From Cytophagales bacterium (GTDB taxonomy: Bacteria > Bacteroidota > Bacteroidia > Cytophagales > 172606-1): a DNA stretch of 64,000 nt. This document shows positions 11,915 to 21,514 of this stretch, piece after piece; the stretch's first letter is position 1, and the number at the start of each line of letters is the position of its first letter. Position numbers and translations under genes: made by a program. The DNA is taken from positions 907,297-971,296 of the forward strand of contig JAUJMU010000001.1 of the NCBI GenBank assembly GCA_030446715.1. Reading direction: 5' to 3'. Under the pieces are notes generated by a model. It saw only the letters and a list, made by a program, of their open reading frames with translations, did no database searches and was not told where the DNA came from.

Positions 11915-13213
11915 CTAAGCCTTTACCAGAATCTCCTCCAGCGAGGCGTAACTGGCCCGGATGATGGTGTCTATGTGTTCGTCCGTGAGGGCCGTGGACA
12001 GGAAGAGGCTTTCGTACTGGGAAGGTGCCAGGTACACGCCCCGGCGCAGCATGGCTTGGAAATACTTCCCGAATAGTCTCGTATCCGACGTTTTAGCCGA
12101 TTCGAAGTCGTACACTTCCTGCTCCGTGAAGAACAGGCTGAACATGGAGCCAATGTGGTTGATGGTGTAATTCAGCCCAAGCTTCTGCAGATTACCCCGG
12201 AATCCTTCTGCCAGGGCATTGCCCACAGCTTCCAGCCGGTTGTACGTTTCGGGGTGCGTATCCAGGTGGCGGAGCATGGCCAGTCCGGCCGCCATGGCAA
12301 TAGGGTTGCCGGAGAGGGTACCGGCCTGGTACACCGGTCCCGCCGGAGACACAAATTCCATGATTTCGCGCTTGCCGCCGTACGCGCCTACGGGCATGCC
12401 CCCACCGATGATCTTGCCCAGCGTAGTCAGGTCGGGGGTGACGCCGAGCCGCTCCTGCACACCGCCCTTCGCCAGCCGGAAGCCGGTCATGACTTCGTCG
12501 AAGATCAGGACAATGCCTTCGCGGGTGCAGATTTCCCGGATTCCTTCCAGAAAACCGGGCTTCGGCAGCACCAGACCCATGTTACCCGCTACCGGCTCCA
12601 CGATGATGGCCGCAATGTTGCCGCGGTTAGCTTCGGCCAGCGTCCGGACGGCATCCAGATCGTTGTAGGGAGCCGTCAAGGTATCGCGGGCTACGCCGGT
12701 GGTCACGCCGGGGCTGTCGGGTACGCCCATCGTCACGGCACCGCTACCGGCCGCAATCAGGAAGGAGTCGCCGTGGCCGTGGTAGCAGCCTTCAAATTTG
12801 ATCATTTTCTCGCGGCCCGTATAGCCCCGGGCCAGCCGGATGGCCGACATCGTGGCTTCGGTACCGGAGTTCACCATCCGCACCTTTTCCACGGAAGGCA
12901 CCATCCGGGTAATCAGTTCGGCCATTTCGACTTCGCGGCGCGTAGGCGCACCGAATGAGAAGGAGCCGGAAAGGGCATCCCGCACGGCTTTCTCCACTTC
13001 TTCATGGGCGTGGCCGAGCACCATCGGTCCCCAGGAGTTGATCAGTTCCAGGTAAGCGTTGCCGTCTTCATCGTAGAGGTAAGCGCCTTTGGCGGATTTG
13101 ATGAAAATCGGATTGCCACCTACGGCCCGGAAGGCCCGCACGGGTGAATTGACGCCGCCGGGGATAAACTCTTTGGCCCGGTCGAATAGCTGATGACTGT
13201 TGGTGGTATTCAT
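11915..13213 (-). CDS. hemL: Glutamate-1-semialdehyde 2,1-aminomutase HemL
   Basis: A 432-residue PLP enzyme (aminotransferase class III) that converts glutamate-1-semialdehyde to 5-aminolevulinate, the C5 route into heme and cobalamin. Seen: [12 protein letters not shown] near the N terminus, [16 protein letters not shown] (residues ~115-130), the FDEVMTGFR motif (238-246) and the PLP lysine K267 in [16 protein letters not shown]. Full family length with ATG at 13213. Stand-alone; no other hem genes in the window. No TAnnTTTG element was found just upstream. Confidence 0.95.
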   Translation of the reverse strand: MNTTNSHQLFDRAKEFIPGGVNSPVRAFRAVGGNPIFIKSAKGAYLYDEDGNAYLELINSWGPMVLGHAHEEVEKAVRDALSGSFSFGAPTRREVEMAELITRMVPSVEKVRMVNSGTEATMSAIRLARGYTGREKMIKFEGCYHGHGDSFLIAAGSGAVTMGVPDSPGVTTGVARDTLTAPYNDLDAVRTLAEANRGNIAAIIVEPVAGNMGLVLPKPGFLEGIREICTREGIVLIFDEVMTGFRLAKGGVQERLGVTPDLTTLGKIIGGGMPVGAYGGKREIMEFVSPAGPVYQAGTLSGNPIAMAAGLAMLRHLDTHPETYNRLEAVGNALAEGFRGNLQKLGLNYTINHIGSMFSLFFTEQEVYDFESAKTSDTRLFGKYFQAMLRRGVYLAPSQYESLFLSTALTDEHIDTIIRASYASLEEILVKA

Positions 13214-13587
13214 AGATTACACGTGAGAGAATAGACATGAGACGTTAGATCGGAGACACAAGACAAGGCAGCTATACGCAGACAACTACGGATTGGCTTC
13301 TGAACGGCTGATTTAAGTAAGCGGACAAGATTATGGAGTTTTGAATCCCGGCCTTGTGAACAAAAAAACCTGACAGGCAGAGAGTTGTTTTGACATTCAA
13401 AATCTGACATTCACAATTTAAAATTGCGCAGCTACTTAAGAACAAAGCCGGGAGGGAAAAGGCTCCGGGGAAGGCGTATTGATTGGAGGAAAAGCTGTTT
13501 TGATATGGGTAAGGAACTTCCGGCTGCCAGGGGTTAAAAATGGGAGTTGCGGAACAGCTATCCGATTACCTCAATATGCGCTGCTTC
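13214..13587. other. Intergenic stretch without a recognised gene
   Basis: 374 bases between hemL and the 3' end of the PP2C gene. It contains AT-rich near-repeat text (TGACATTCAAAATCTGACATTC near 13390-13412) and a GAGACGTTAGATCGGAGACA stretch. No promoter consensus, ORF with family likeness or RNA was seen. Confidence 0.4.
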
Positions 13588-15121
13588 TTAATTCTTCACA
13601 ATTCTCAGTATTCCTAAATCATCTGTGGGTTTCAAACCGCAGTGTTGTTCTAAAAACAAGAGCTTTTTTGTCAGCATACTGTCAAACTCAGTATCCTCTC
13701 TGTCTAAAAGCAGATACCTGACCGGATCCTTATACAAACTGTAGCTCTGCTTATTAAATTTGGCGAAGGTAAAAATTCCGTCTGTGCTTAAACTAATATC
13801 TTCAATAGTATCGACCCGAAGTATCTGTTTTTGATTGCTGTACCACAATTCAAACTCCTCTCCCAGATGGTATCCAAGATAATCTGGTATATTATCCTGC
13901 TCATACTCGGTGAACTGCCCATTGATGCAAACAAGCCCATCTCCAATTATAAGTACTTGTCCCTCATCTCTGTCGGTATCCAATATTGCCAATATCAACG
14001 TGGTCAGTAATTCATCATCCTTAAGAGTGTGTTTAAAATCTGAGAGGGGGCAAATTGCGAAACTGACAAGGGGTTGTTATACATTGGTCCTAACTTGTGG
14101 TTATCAAATCTCAGGTTAGTTATGGTTAGTTAATTCAAACGTGAACTGGTTTACCATTGACCAATTCCCAATGGAAGTTATTGAAAAAAAATTGACAACG
14201 GCAGAAAGCGTAAGCTTAAACTGGTCAATGGGATCTGAAGATCACCAGAAATAGTGGCGTAATCTGGAAGAAAGTCCTTGTGTATATCCAGGCTGGCCGA
14301 GTTTTGTATTACTACTTCCGCAAGTGGCAACAGAACGGAGTATGGTCGGCAGTGTTGCTGGTTGAACAAGAGCGGCAAGACAAGGCAGATGCCAAAGCAT
14401 CCTCGTTGATTCGCAAAGCGTCAGGAAGGGCAGTCTATCCACGGGCATTGATGGGGGTAAGAAGGTCAACGGCAGAAAAAGGCACCTGGCCGTTGATTCG
14501 CTATTAGCCCTGCTCAGCGGCCAACAAGCAGGACGGACGGTATTGAACTGCTTTTGGCAACTTGATAAGGCTACTGACCGGCTGGCAAGCTCTGATCCGG
14601 GCCGACAAGGCGTACAAAGGCGAGCCCATCTCCTGGAAATTATAAGTGAGTCGGCTCAAGCGTTTTGTCCCTCAAACCGGAAGATGGCAAGTAGAACGAT
14701 CCTTCTGGTTCAATTTCTTCCGGCTATTGAGAAAACAGTAGAATCTTGCTTTCATGCAATTAGCCTTTATTGACATCATTTTGGCAAGAACACCCAATTA
14801 AATTCTTAAACACACTCTAAGCAAAAGTCGGTTTTTTAAATCTTTCAGCTCTGCCATCAGGCTGCTGAGTACTTGCTTCAAATCTGAATGAGCCGTTGTT
14901 TTATAACTTTTATCGTAGAAAGATTGATAGCTTAATTCAACGGCTATTTTCCGCAGTAATTTACCGACCAGGGTTGCTGCAAAGTAACTGTCTCTGCCCA
15001 TTGTACAGCCATCCATAACCGCACAAAGTATTTTGTTCCGTCCAAGGTTCTCAACCACTGCATAATCTTCACAATGATTTATATGATGTTCTCCAATTTT
15101 GAGTAGTTGGTAAGCTTTCAT
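13588..15121 (-). pseudogene. PP2C-family protein phosphatase gene split by an IS element
   Basis: The N-terminal half runs 15121 to 14818 (MKAYQLLKIGEHHINHCEDY, then the metal-site text AVMDGCTMGRDS). The C-terminal half runs 14021 to 13588 (VLIIGDGLVCINGQ, ISLSTDGIFTF, TDDLGILRIVKN). Both match a PP2C serine/threonine phosphatase: DG metal site, STDG and DDLG motifs. Removing the element at 14025-14817 together with one copy of the TAA duplication joins the halves in frame (NRLLLKDDELLTTLILAI) and gives 245 residues with no stop. The gene is therefore recently disrupted rather than decayed. A downstream internal start could still make the C-terminal half, but this would lack the first metal ligands. 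Confidence 0.85.
14025..14817 (+). mobile_element. IS5-like insertion sequence, transposase decayed
   Basis: A 793-base element bounded by inverted repeats: left GAGTGTGTTTAAAATC, right (reversed) GAGTGTGTTTAAGAAT. It is flanked by TAA on both sides (14022-14024 and 14818-14820), a 3-base target duplication. Internal fragments on the plus strand resemble an IS5-family transposase: VLYYYFRKWQQNGVWSAVLL (about 14288-14350), LVDSQSVR with the first catalytic Asp near 14400, and DGGKKVNGRKRHLAVDS near 14450. The frame changes several times and stops interrupt the front part, so it cannot move by itself. Confidence 0.85.
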
Positions 15122-15193
15122 TTAAAAGTACAATGTAACTCTGTAAGATTCGGCCGTTATGCACTAGCATGTGGCTTTTTTAACAGCCGCAAA

Positions 15194-15247
15194 ACCAGCA
15201 GTTACAGCCTCCATCCCTCCGCAGGGGTGGAATCTGTAACTGCTGGT
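15194..15247 (-). terminator. Long hairpin terminator of the TPR/receptor gene
   Basis: ACCAGCAGTTACAG pairs exactly with CTGTAACTGCTGGT. The centre pairs again (CCATCCC/GGGGTGG), making a branched hairpin 27 bases after the stop of the minus-strand gene. Confidence 0.6.
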
Positions 15248-15273
15248 CTTGCAACTAAAACTCTTATTTACCC

Positions 15274-16950
15274 TTACGGCATCAGCGGATTGGCCAGTAC
15301 AAGGTCGGCATTCTGGAAGCGGATCAGCGGCACGTACTGGTTATCCCGCGAACCGTTGTAGTTGAAGCCGGGCAGCAGCACGCCGGGAGTGGCGGGTTTA
15401 CCCTGCAGCCCCGCGTGGAAATTGGTGCCAAGCTCCGCCAGGGCCCGGCCAAACTGCATCATCAGTTCGTAGCCCTGGTAGGCATAAACGGAGGGGACCA
15501 GATTCCGCCGGGCCGTATACGCCTGTTTGAAGGCAATCACTTCCGGTTTCCGGTAATCTACGTACTCGGGGAAAATAAAATGCACGTTGCGCCGTTCGTA
15601 CTGATCAAAGTTGATCATGTGGTAGTCCAGCCAGTTAGCCATGGTGATTACGGGCACTTTGGAAAAGTTTTTTTCCATAACGCTCATAAAGTTGATGGCA
15701 AGGTTCTGATTGGATGAAGGAATAAAAATGTGGCCCGCTTTGGTTTCGTCCACTCCGGCAAGGGCAGCTTCCATCTGCCCGACGGTATGCTGCACCATTT
15801 TCCGGAACGAAAGAACCTGTCCGCCGCCATCCGTAAACTGCTTCCGGTAAACATGGGCCAGCACTGAATCGCGGGGGGTAGCACCGTACAGGATCACGGC
15901 CGTTTTCAGTGGAAACGTCTGCAGGGCGTAGCTGGCGGCGTACCGGGCCTGGCTTTCCACTGAAGGCTGAAACAGATAGGCCATCGGATTGCCCAGCAGC
16001 ACCTGTCCGTTGTTGGTGATGGGGTTGATCTGGCCGATCCGCTGCCCGTTGGCAAAGGCAACCGCCGCCCGGATGGTATTACCGTACAGCGGACCCACCA
16101 TCAGGTCGGTGGCGGCAAAATCGGGCTGGTTGATCAGCTTAAGCACGGGGTCTGATTCATTGCCAATGTCGTAAGCCAGCAGATTGATCCGGATGCCTTC
16201 CTCTTCCAGCTTTGCGCGGGCCATCTGCATGCCGTTGAACATATCCACGGCCAGCTGATTGTTACGGGCCGACTTTTCCGAAACCAGCTGGTTGTAGTTG
16301 AACGGCAGCAGCGCCGCTACATTGTAAACCTCTTTCTTTTCGGTGCTGCTCATGGCCGTAAGCTGCCCGGTGCGGTTCAGCTTGAATTTATCGTTCAGCT
16401 CGCCGGCCAGGGTCAGATCACCGGCATCGGAGCTGAGCATCAGCTTATCTACCAGCACAGCGGCCACGTCCCCGTCATTGGGGTACTTGCGTTGCAGGTC
16501 TTTGAGGACATTGAGGCTGACCGCCGGCAGGTAATGCTTTTTCAGCTGAGCCGCATCTTCCTTCACGCCTTTGTTGCGGATCTTGTCCAGGTAATTGAAA
16601 GCCGCCGGATAGTCTTTTTTCTCGAAGGCAATGTTGGCCAGCAGGTAATGGCCGTTGTCAGTATCGGGCCAGTCGGGGTATTTCTCCAGCAACTGCAGCA
16701 AGGCGAGGCGGGCTTCGTCGGGCTTACCGGCGCGGAAAGAGGAGAGGGCGTAAAAATAATGGGAGTAAGCTGCGTACCGGTTCTCCGGAGTATCCTGCAT
16801 CAGTGGGCGGAATACTTCCCTTGCCAGCTCATGCTTATTCTGCCTCAGCAGGTCCTTGCCGGACTCATACCGGCGCTGGTAATCGGTGTCCTGGGCCAGC
16901 GTGATGCACGTCACCAGCAGTGCAAAAAATAACGAAACTGATCTTCTCAT
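15274..16950 (-). CDS. Exported TPR protein with periplasmic-binding (LivK/LpoA-like) domain
   Basis: 558 residues. A signal peptide (SVSLFFALLVTCITLAQ) is followed by TPR-like helical repeats (about residues 25-215; tandem ALSSFRAGKPDEARLALLQLLEKYP-type units). Then comes a type-I periplasmic-binding fold like Leu/Ile/Val-binding proteins and LpoA (about 215-550; VAALLPFNYNQL, LMVGPLYGNTIRAAV, ITNNGQVLLGN). The TPR plus binding-fold order is that of LpoA-type lipoproteins that stimulate peptidoglycan synthases, but there is no lipobox here, so a solute-receptor role is equally possible. Lies downstream of pyrG and yidC on the same strand, 269 bases after yidC and behind its terminator, so it is probably a separate unit. 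Confidence 0.75.
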   Translation of the reverse strand: MRRSVSLFFALLVTCITLAQDTDYQRRYESGKDLLRQNKHELAREVFRPLMQDTPENRYAAYSHYFYALSSFRAGKPDEARLALLQLLEKYPDWPDTDNGHYLLANIAFEKKDYPAAFNYLDKIRNKGVKEDAAQLKKHYLPAVSLNVLKDLQRKYPNDGDVAAVLVDKLMLSSDAGDLTLAGELNDKFKLNRTGQLTAMSSTEKKEVYNVAALLPFNYNQLVSEKSARNNQLAVDMFNGMQMARAKLEEEGIRINLLAYDIGNESDPVLKLINQPDFAATDLMVGPLYGNTIRAAVAFANGQRIGQINPITNNGQVLLGNPMAYLFQPSVESQARYAASYALQTFPLKTAVILYGATPRDSVLAHVYRKQFTDGGGQVLSFRKMVQHTVGQMEAALAGVDETKAGHIFIPSSNQNLAINFMSVMEKNFSKVPVITMANWLDYHMINFDQYERRNVHFIFPEYVDYRKPEVIAFKQAYTARRNLVPSVYAYQGYELMMQFGRALAELGTNFHAGLQGKPATPGVLLPGFNYNGSRDNQYVPLIRFQNADLVLANPLMP

Positions 16951-17155
16951 TGACTGATCCTGCTAATATTCAAGTATTGGAAGCTGATTGATTACAGATG
17001 GCAATTCCGGCGCATTCCCGGACTGGCAGCGCAGCCAGAATATAACGCAATTTTGGTAAAATTAGGTTAAGGCACCTCTTCTCCGGCAGTAGTATTTTCG
17101 GAAAGTATGCATCCGGGTTGCCGAAGCCGGTTCCTCATCCCGCGGCGTGGCAGCA

Positions 17156-17199
17156 AAAGCCCCCGCTGCTACCAAATCAGTAGGATCAGCGGGGGCTTT
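17156..17199 (-). terminator. Terminator of yidC
   Basis: AAAGCCCCCGCTG ... CAGCGGGGGCTTT, a 13-bp perfect stem, 21 bases after the yidC stop, followed on the minus strand by T-rich sequence. Confidence 0.8.
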
Positions 17200-17219
17200 C
17201 GGCGCGCTTTCAGGCATTT

Positions 17220-19109
17220 TTACTTTTTGGTGCGGTTCGGCTGAGTCGGCTTGGCCGGGGGCGTCGGTCCTTTGCGGGTATCCGAAGTCCGCTTGGCTTC
17301 TTCGGCCTGCTTCAGCGCATCTTCCAGCCGCTGCTGGAATTTTGATTTCTTCTTGTCCTTATTCCTGACTTTGTTCTCTTCCAGCGTCCTGCGGATCTTA
17401 TCATCGTCCACGAAGCGGCGAATGGTCAGCTGCTGGCCGATGGTCACCATGTTGGATACGAAGTAGTAGAAGCTCAGGCCGGCCGGCAGGGAGTTCAGGA
17501 TGAACATGAACATGACTGGCATGATGTACTGCAGCGTCTTGGTGGGACCTTCTATTGTGGTCAGCTGGTTGTTGTAGTACGCGTAGGCAATGGACGAAAT
17601 CGTCATCAGGATGGTAAACAGACTCACGTGCGATCCATAGAAATAAATCGGAAAAGGCAGCGTGGCTATGGAATCATAGGTAGACAGGTCAGTAGCCCAC
17701 AGGAATTCCTTCTGCCGGAGCTCGATCAGGTTCGGAAACAGGCTGAACAGCGCCAGCAGGATCGGCATCTGGAGCAGGACTGGAATACAGCCGCTCAGCG
17801 GGTTTACGCCAACCTGGCCGTACAGCTTCATCTGTTCCTGCTGCTGCTTCTGCGTATCATCCGGAAACTGGGCTTTCATCTCATCGATTTCCGGCTTCAG
17901 GGCCCGCATTTTAGCCATGGCTATGTAAGACTTGTATACCAGCGGCAGGAGCAGGGTTTTGATCAGAAGCACCAGCACAATGATCAGTACGCCGTAATTC
18001 GAAATAAACCGCTCCAGAAAATGAAATATCGGCACAATCACCAGGCGATTGACCCAACGCACCACGGGCCAGCCCAGGTACACGTTCCGGCCGAAGTTAT
18101 CGGCCACGTCTTTCACCATTTGAAAGTCATTAGGGCCGAAGTAGAAATCGTAATGTCCTTTGCCACTCTTCAGGTCGGCCATCGGCAGGGCCATATTGGC
18201 CTCCAGCGTCTTGATGGTATTGCTGTCGGCCTCATTTACGTTTGACCGCAGCACGGCACCCGAAATAACCGTATTGCGGGCAATGAACGAAGAAAGGAAA
18301 AACTTCTGTTTCAGGGAAACCCACTCCAGCGGCTCTTCCAACCGCTTCTCTTCCGGATCTTTGGAGGCTTCACTCAGGTAATCGAACTCTTCGCCGACGG
18401 TGTAATAATTAACCGTAGAGGTAATCCGGCTGCTTTCAATGTCGAGTTCGAGGCGCTTCAGATGGCTGATCCAGTCGAACCGGACGGGGTTGTTGGTGAC
18501 CAGGTTATCGAGCCCGGCCAGGCGGAGGTCGTAACCAACCTGAAAGCCACTCCCTCTCAATGTATATACTTGCTCGATGTACTGCGTCGGCGACAGGTTA
18601 AGCCGGAAGGTTACCCGCGCAGAATCGCCTTCATTTACCACCTGGGCACCAGTGCCTTCCGTAGTAAAATAGAGATTCATCAGGTCCATTTCGCCCCGGC
18701 TGGTCGGCAGGCGCATAGACATGGTACTGCTTTGGGGGTCAATCAGCAGGAGGGGCTTGCCGTCGTAGGTCTTGTAATTCTTCAGCAAAACTTCCTGCAC
18801 CTTGCCGCCCCGCGTACTGAGGGTAACGCGGATATCCTTGTTTTCCAGGACCACCTCACGGGCTTCGCCGGTAGCAGCCACGGCAAATTCGCCGTATTGC
18901 CGGCGGTACTGTTCGCGGGTCAGCGAGTCATCCTGCGGGCGGACGGTGGCACCGGCAGTGGGGGCAGGCTCCCGGCGGGTGGTATCGTCCAGCTGGGCTG
19001 CCGTATCTTTCATGACCTGCTTGGGCTGCGGATTGGGCGCAAAAAATTGCAGATACACAAACAGCAGCAAAAATATGAGGGTAATCCCTATCAGTTGATT
19101 CCTGTCCAT
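17220..19109 (-). CDS. yidC: Membrane protein insertase YidC
   Basis: Inner-membrane insertase/chaperone that folds and integrates membrane proteins alone or with SecYEG. From the ATG at 19109 there are about 629 residues. TM1 (LIGITLIFLLLFVYLQFF) is followed by the large beta-sandwich periplasmic domain (about 60-340), then the conserved hydrophobic core (YGVLIIVLVLLIKTLLLPL, NPLSGCIPVLLQMPILLALF, ITIR after the last helix) and a basic Lys/Arg-rich tail (KVRNKDKKKSKF). A TTG one codon upstream is the alternative start. It lies 82 bases downstream of pyrG, same strand: probably co-transcribed. Confidence 0.96.
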   Translation of the reverse strand: MDRNQLIGITLIFLLLFVYLQFFAPNPQPKQVMKDTAAQLDDTTRREPAPTAGATVRPQDDSLTREQYRRQYGEFAVAATGEAREVVLENKDIRVTLSTRGGKVQEVLLKNYKTYDGKPLLLIDPQSSTMSMRLPTSRGEMDLMNLYFTTEGTGAQVVNEGDSARVTFRLNLSPTQYIEQVYTLRGSGFQVGYDLRLAGLDNLVTNNPVRFDWISHLKRLELDIESSRITSTVNYYTVGEEFDYLSEASKDPEEKRLEEPLEWVSLKQKFFLSSFIARNTVISGAVLRSNVNEADSNTIKTLEANMALPMADLKSGKGHYDFYFGPNDFQMVKDVADNFGRNVYLGWPVVRWVNRLVIVPIFHFLERFISNYGVLIIVLVLLIKTLLLPLVYKSYIAMAKMRALKPEIDEMKAQFPDDTQKQQQEQMKLYGQVGVNPLSGCIPVLLQMPILLALFSLFPNLIELRQKEFLWATDLSTYDSIATLPFPIYFYGSHVSLFTILMTISSIAYAYYNNQLTTIEGPTKTLQYIMPVMFMFILNSLPAGLSFYYFVSNMVTIGQQLTIRRFVDDDKIRRTLEENKVRNKDKKKSKFQQRLEDALKQAEEAKRTSDTRKGPTPPAKPTQPNRTKK

Positions 19110-19191
19110 CAAAACAAAATATTAAATGCTGAATGCTGAATGGAAGGCTGTTCCTGAATTCCATTCAACATTTAAAATTCAAAATCTATAA

Positions 19192-20823
19192 TTACTTAAC
19201 TACCAGCCGCCTGGATGCTACGTGTTCCATTGCTGCCCTCACAAAACGCACAAACAAGGGGTGCGGGTTGATCACGGTACTTTTTAGTTCCGGGTGAAAC
19301 TGCACGCCCACAAACCACGGATGATCCCTGATCTCCACGATTTCAACAAGGCCGGTATCCGGATTGATACCCGTTGCGTGCATACCCGCCTTTTCAAAGG
19401 CTTCCTTGTAGAGGTTGTTGAATTCGTACCGGTGCCGGTGCCTTTCAGAAACAAGTGTTTTGCCGTAGATATGACTGGCCCGGGAGCCTTTCCGCAGTTC
19501 GCAGGGATACGCGCCGAGGCGCATGGTACCGCCCTTGGCCGTGATCTGCTTCTGGTCTTCCATCATGTCAATCACCGGATGGGGCGTCTGGGCGTTCATT
19601 TCGGTAGAAGCGGCACCGTCAAGGCCGAGCACGTTGCGGGCAAACTCCACTACGGCGCACTGCATGCCGAGGCAGATGCCGAAGAAGGGAATGCCGTTTT
19701 CGCGGGCGTAGCGGATGGCGTTTATCTTGCCTTCAATGCCTCTTTCGCCGAAGCCGGGGGCCACCAGCATGCCGTCCAGTTCGTCGAGCAGATCGCGGTA
19801 GTTTTCGCGGTTCAGCATTTCCGACTGAATCCAGCGGACATTCACCTTGCATTCATTCTGGGCACCGGCGTGCACAAAGGCCTCCGCAATGGATTTGTAG
19901 GCATCCCGCAGCTCCACGTACTTGCCCACCAGACCAATGGTCACTTCTTCCAGCGGATTTTTCAGCCGCCCCAGAAATTCTTTCCAGCCGTCCATGGCAG
20001 GCTCCCGGTCATGGGGCAGCCCGAGTTTGAAGAGCACCTGTTCGTCCAGCTTTTCCCGGCGCATCATCAGGGGCACGTCGTAGATGGTTTCGGCGTCCAG
20101 CGATTCGATCACTGAGTTGAGGTGTACGTTGCAGAACAGGGCCAGCTTCTTGCGGATGTCGTGGGGCAGCGGGTGCTCCGTACGGCACACGAGAATATCG
20201 GGCTGAATGCCCGACTCCAGTAACGCTTTTACGGAGTGCTGGGTCGGTTTGGTCTTCAGTTCACCGGCGGTCTTCAGGTACGGAATCAGCGTGAGATGGA
20301 TCACGATCACGTCGTCGGTGCCGGCGTCCCAGTTCATCTGGCGCACCGCTTCGATAAAAGGCAGCGATTCGATGTCGCCCACGCAGCCGCCGATTTCCGT
20401 GATCACAATGTCGTATTTACCCGTATCACCCAGCAGCCGGAAGTTGCGTTTGATCTCGTCGGTAATGTGGGGAATCACCTGTACGGTTTTGCCGAGGTAG
20501 GCGCCCTCCCGTTCCCGGGTGATCACCGAGTTGTAAATACGGCCCGTGGTGACGTTGTTGGCCTGCGAGGTCGGGATGTTGAGAAAGCGTTCGTAGTGAC
20601 CAAGGTCAAGGTCCGTTTCGGCACCGTCGTCGGTGACGTAACATTCCCCGTGTTCGTAGGGGTTCAGCGTACCCGGATCAATATTGATATAGGGATCGAA
20701 TTTCTGGATGGTGACCGAAAAACCCCTCGCCTGCAGCAACTTGGCGAGAGAAGAAGCAATGATGCCTTTACCTAAAGAAGAGGTTACCCCACCGGTAACA
20801 AAAATATATTTTGCGGAAGCCAT
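19192..20823 (-). CDS. pyrG: CTP synthase PyrG
   Basis: Makes CTP from UTP, ATP and glutamine. The ATG at 20823 gives 543 residues, the usual length; a GTG 7 codons upstream is less likely. The synthetase half has the P-loop region ([13 protein letters not shown], residues 8-20) and [10 protein letters not shown]. The class-I glutaminase half carries the nucleophile Cys at about residue 384 (FGICLGMQ) and the His-Glu pair in [18 protein letters not shown] promoter element lies 32-39 bases upstream. Followed by yidC. Confidence 0.97.
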   Translation of the reverse strand: MASAKYIFVTGGVTSSLGKGIIASSLAKLLQARGFSVTIQKFDPYINIDPGTLNPYEHGECYVTDDGAETDLDLGHYERFLNIPTSQANNVTTGRIYNSVITREREGAYLGKTVQVIPHITDEIKRNFRLLGDTGKYDIVITEIGGCVGDIESLPFIEAVRQMNWDAGTDDVIVIHLTLIPYLKTAGELKTKPTQHSVKALLESGIQPDILVCRTEHPLPHDIRKKLALFCNVHLNSVIESLDAETIYDVPLMMRREKLDEQVLFKLGLPHDREPAMDGWKEFLGRLKNPLEEVTIGLVGKYVELRDAYKSIAEAFVHAGAQNECKVNVRWIQSEMLNRENYRDLLDELDGMLVAPGFGERGIEGKINAIRYARENGIPFFGICLGMQCAVVEFARNVLGLDGAASTEMNAQTPHPVIDMMEDQKQITAKGGTMRLGAYPCELRKGSRASHIYGKTLVSERHRHRYEFNNLYKEAFEKAGMHATGINPDTGLVEIVEIRDHPWFVGVQFHPELKSTVINPHPLFVRFVRAAMEHVASRRLVVK

Positions 20824-20854
20824 AAGTTGGGTCAGAGAAAGCACTTATGGGATA

Positions 20855-20862
20855 CAAAGGTA
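20855..20862 (-). promoter_or_regulatory. -7 element (TACCTTTG) for pyrG
   Basis: Exact TAnnTTTG on the minus strand, 32 bases before the pyrG ATG. Confidence 0.55.
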
Positions 20863-20925
20863 GGAATTATTCCGCGAAACAGCCGGGAGAAACAGAGGCT
20901 GCTCCGGCAGTGAGGGTAAAAAAGT

Positions 20926-20955
20926 AAGGCAGCAGGTGGGGATGCCTGCTGCCTT
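20926..20955 (-). terminator. Terminator of hicBA
   Basis: AAGGCAGCAGG / GCCTGCTGCCTT stem with an 8-base loop, 41 bases beyond the hicA stop and upstream of the pyrG promoter. The minus strand continues TACTTTTTTACC, a T-run. Confidence 0.75.
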
Positions 20956-20995
20956 TGGGATTGGGTGGTATTCTGCAAGAGGTGGAGCAAACAGG

Positions 20996-21223
20996 TTACT
21001 TTTTCTCAAGAAAATCATTTGCCTCAATGCCAGCCTGCTTCAGGATAGCCCGCAAGGTACCTTCGGGCATATCTCCGCTATGATTAGGGATGGTTGTGAA
21101 ACGTTTTGTCTGGTCATTGTACCAGATTTCATGACTGCCGGCTGCCTGACGGTGAAATGAAAAGCCGAATAATTTTAATCGTCTGACAATGTCCCGGTAT
21201 GTAAATCCACCTAACCTGCCCAT
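20996..21223 (-). CDS. hicA: HicA-type toxin (mRNA interferase)
   Basis: 75 residues with the double-stranded-RNA-binding-like HicA fold. Seen: RDIVRRLKLFGFSFHRQAAGSHEIW, where the conserved GSH histidine is the catalytic residue, then IPNHSGDMPEGTLRAILKQAGI, the family's C-terminal signature. HicA cleaves mRNA and is blocked by HicB. It starts one base after the hicB stop (TGA-A-ATG), so translation is probably coupled. Antitoxin-first order is less common than toxin-first for HicAB but well known. Intact length and active residue suggest a working toxin. Confidence 0.88.
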   Translation of the reverse strand: MGRLGGFTYRDIVRRLKLFGFSFHRQAAGSHEIWYNDQTKRFTTIPNHSGDMPEGTLRAILKQAGIEANDFLEKK

Positions 21224-21224
21224 T

Positions 21225-21455
21225 TCATACGCCCACTACCAGAGGGTAATCAAAATTGTCAGAAAATGAACCCAGGTTATTGACAGCTTCTTCGTCCGTC
21301 TGCGCTTCCAGAAGTTTTTTTGCCACGTCCCGGGCAATCTCCAGGGTTTCGGCAATAGTACGTCCTTGAGCTACAAGCCCTTGAATATTGTCTGAGGTAG
21401 CCAGGTAATACCCTTCAGGCAATTTTTCTATGTGAAGATTTATTTTCTTTTCCAT
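21225..21455 (-). CDS. hicB: HicB-type antitoxin
   Basis: 76 residues with the partial RNase-H fold of HicB: KLPEGYYLATSDNIQGLVAQGRTIAETLEIARDVAKKLLEA. There is no room for the C-terminal HTH or ribbon-helix-helix domain that larger HicB proteins use for DNA binding, so autoregulation by this protein alone is doubtful. Directly upstream of hicA in one unit. The system sits between pyrG and ilvE, with no phage or transposon sequence next to it. Confidence 0.85.
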   Translation of the reverse strand: MEKKINLHIEKLPEGYYLATSDNIQGLVAQGRTIAETLEIARDVAKKLLEAQTDEEAVNNLGSFSDNFDYPLVVGV

Positions 21456-21514
21456 GATACTGCTCTTCTCAGACAGGAGGACACTTTTTTCAGCGGACCC
21501 GTTCCGTAATTCAC

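Noticed and set aside
12155-12958. 267-codon plus-strand frame
   Set aside because: Antisense of hemL.
19110-19190. AT-rich inverted words (TGAATGGAA/TTCCATTCA) between pyrG and yidC as a terminator
   Set aside because: Weak stem, no T-run; pyrG and yidC are probably co-transcribed. Similar ATTTTGAATG words recur in several gaps and look like background repeats.
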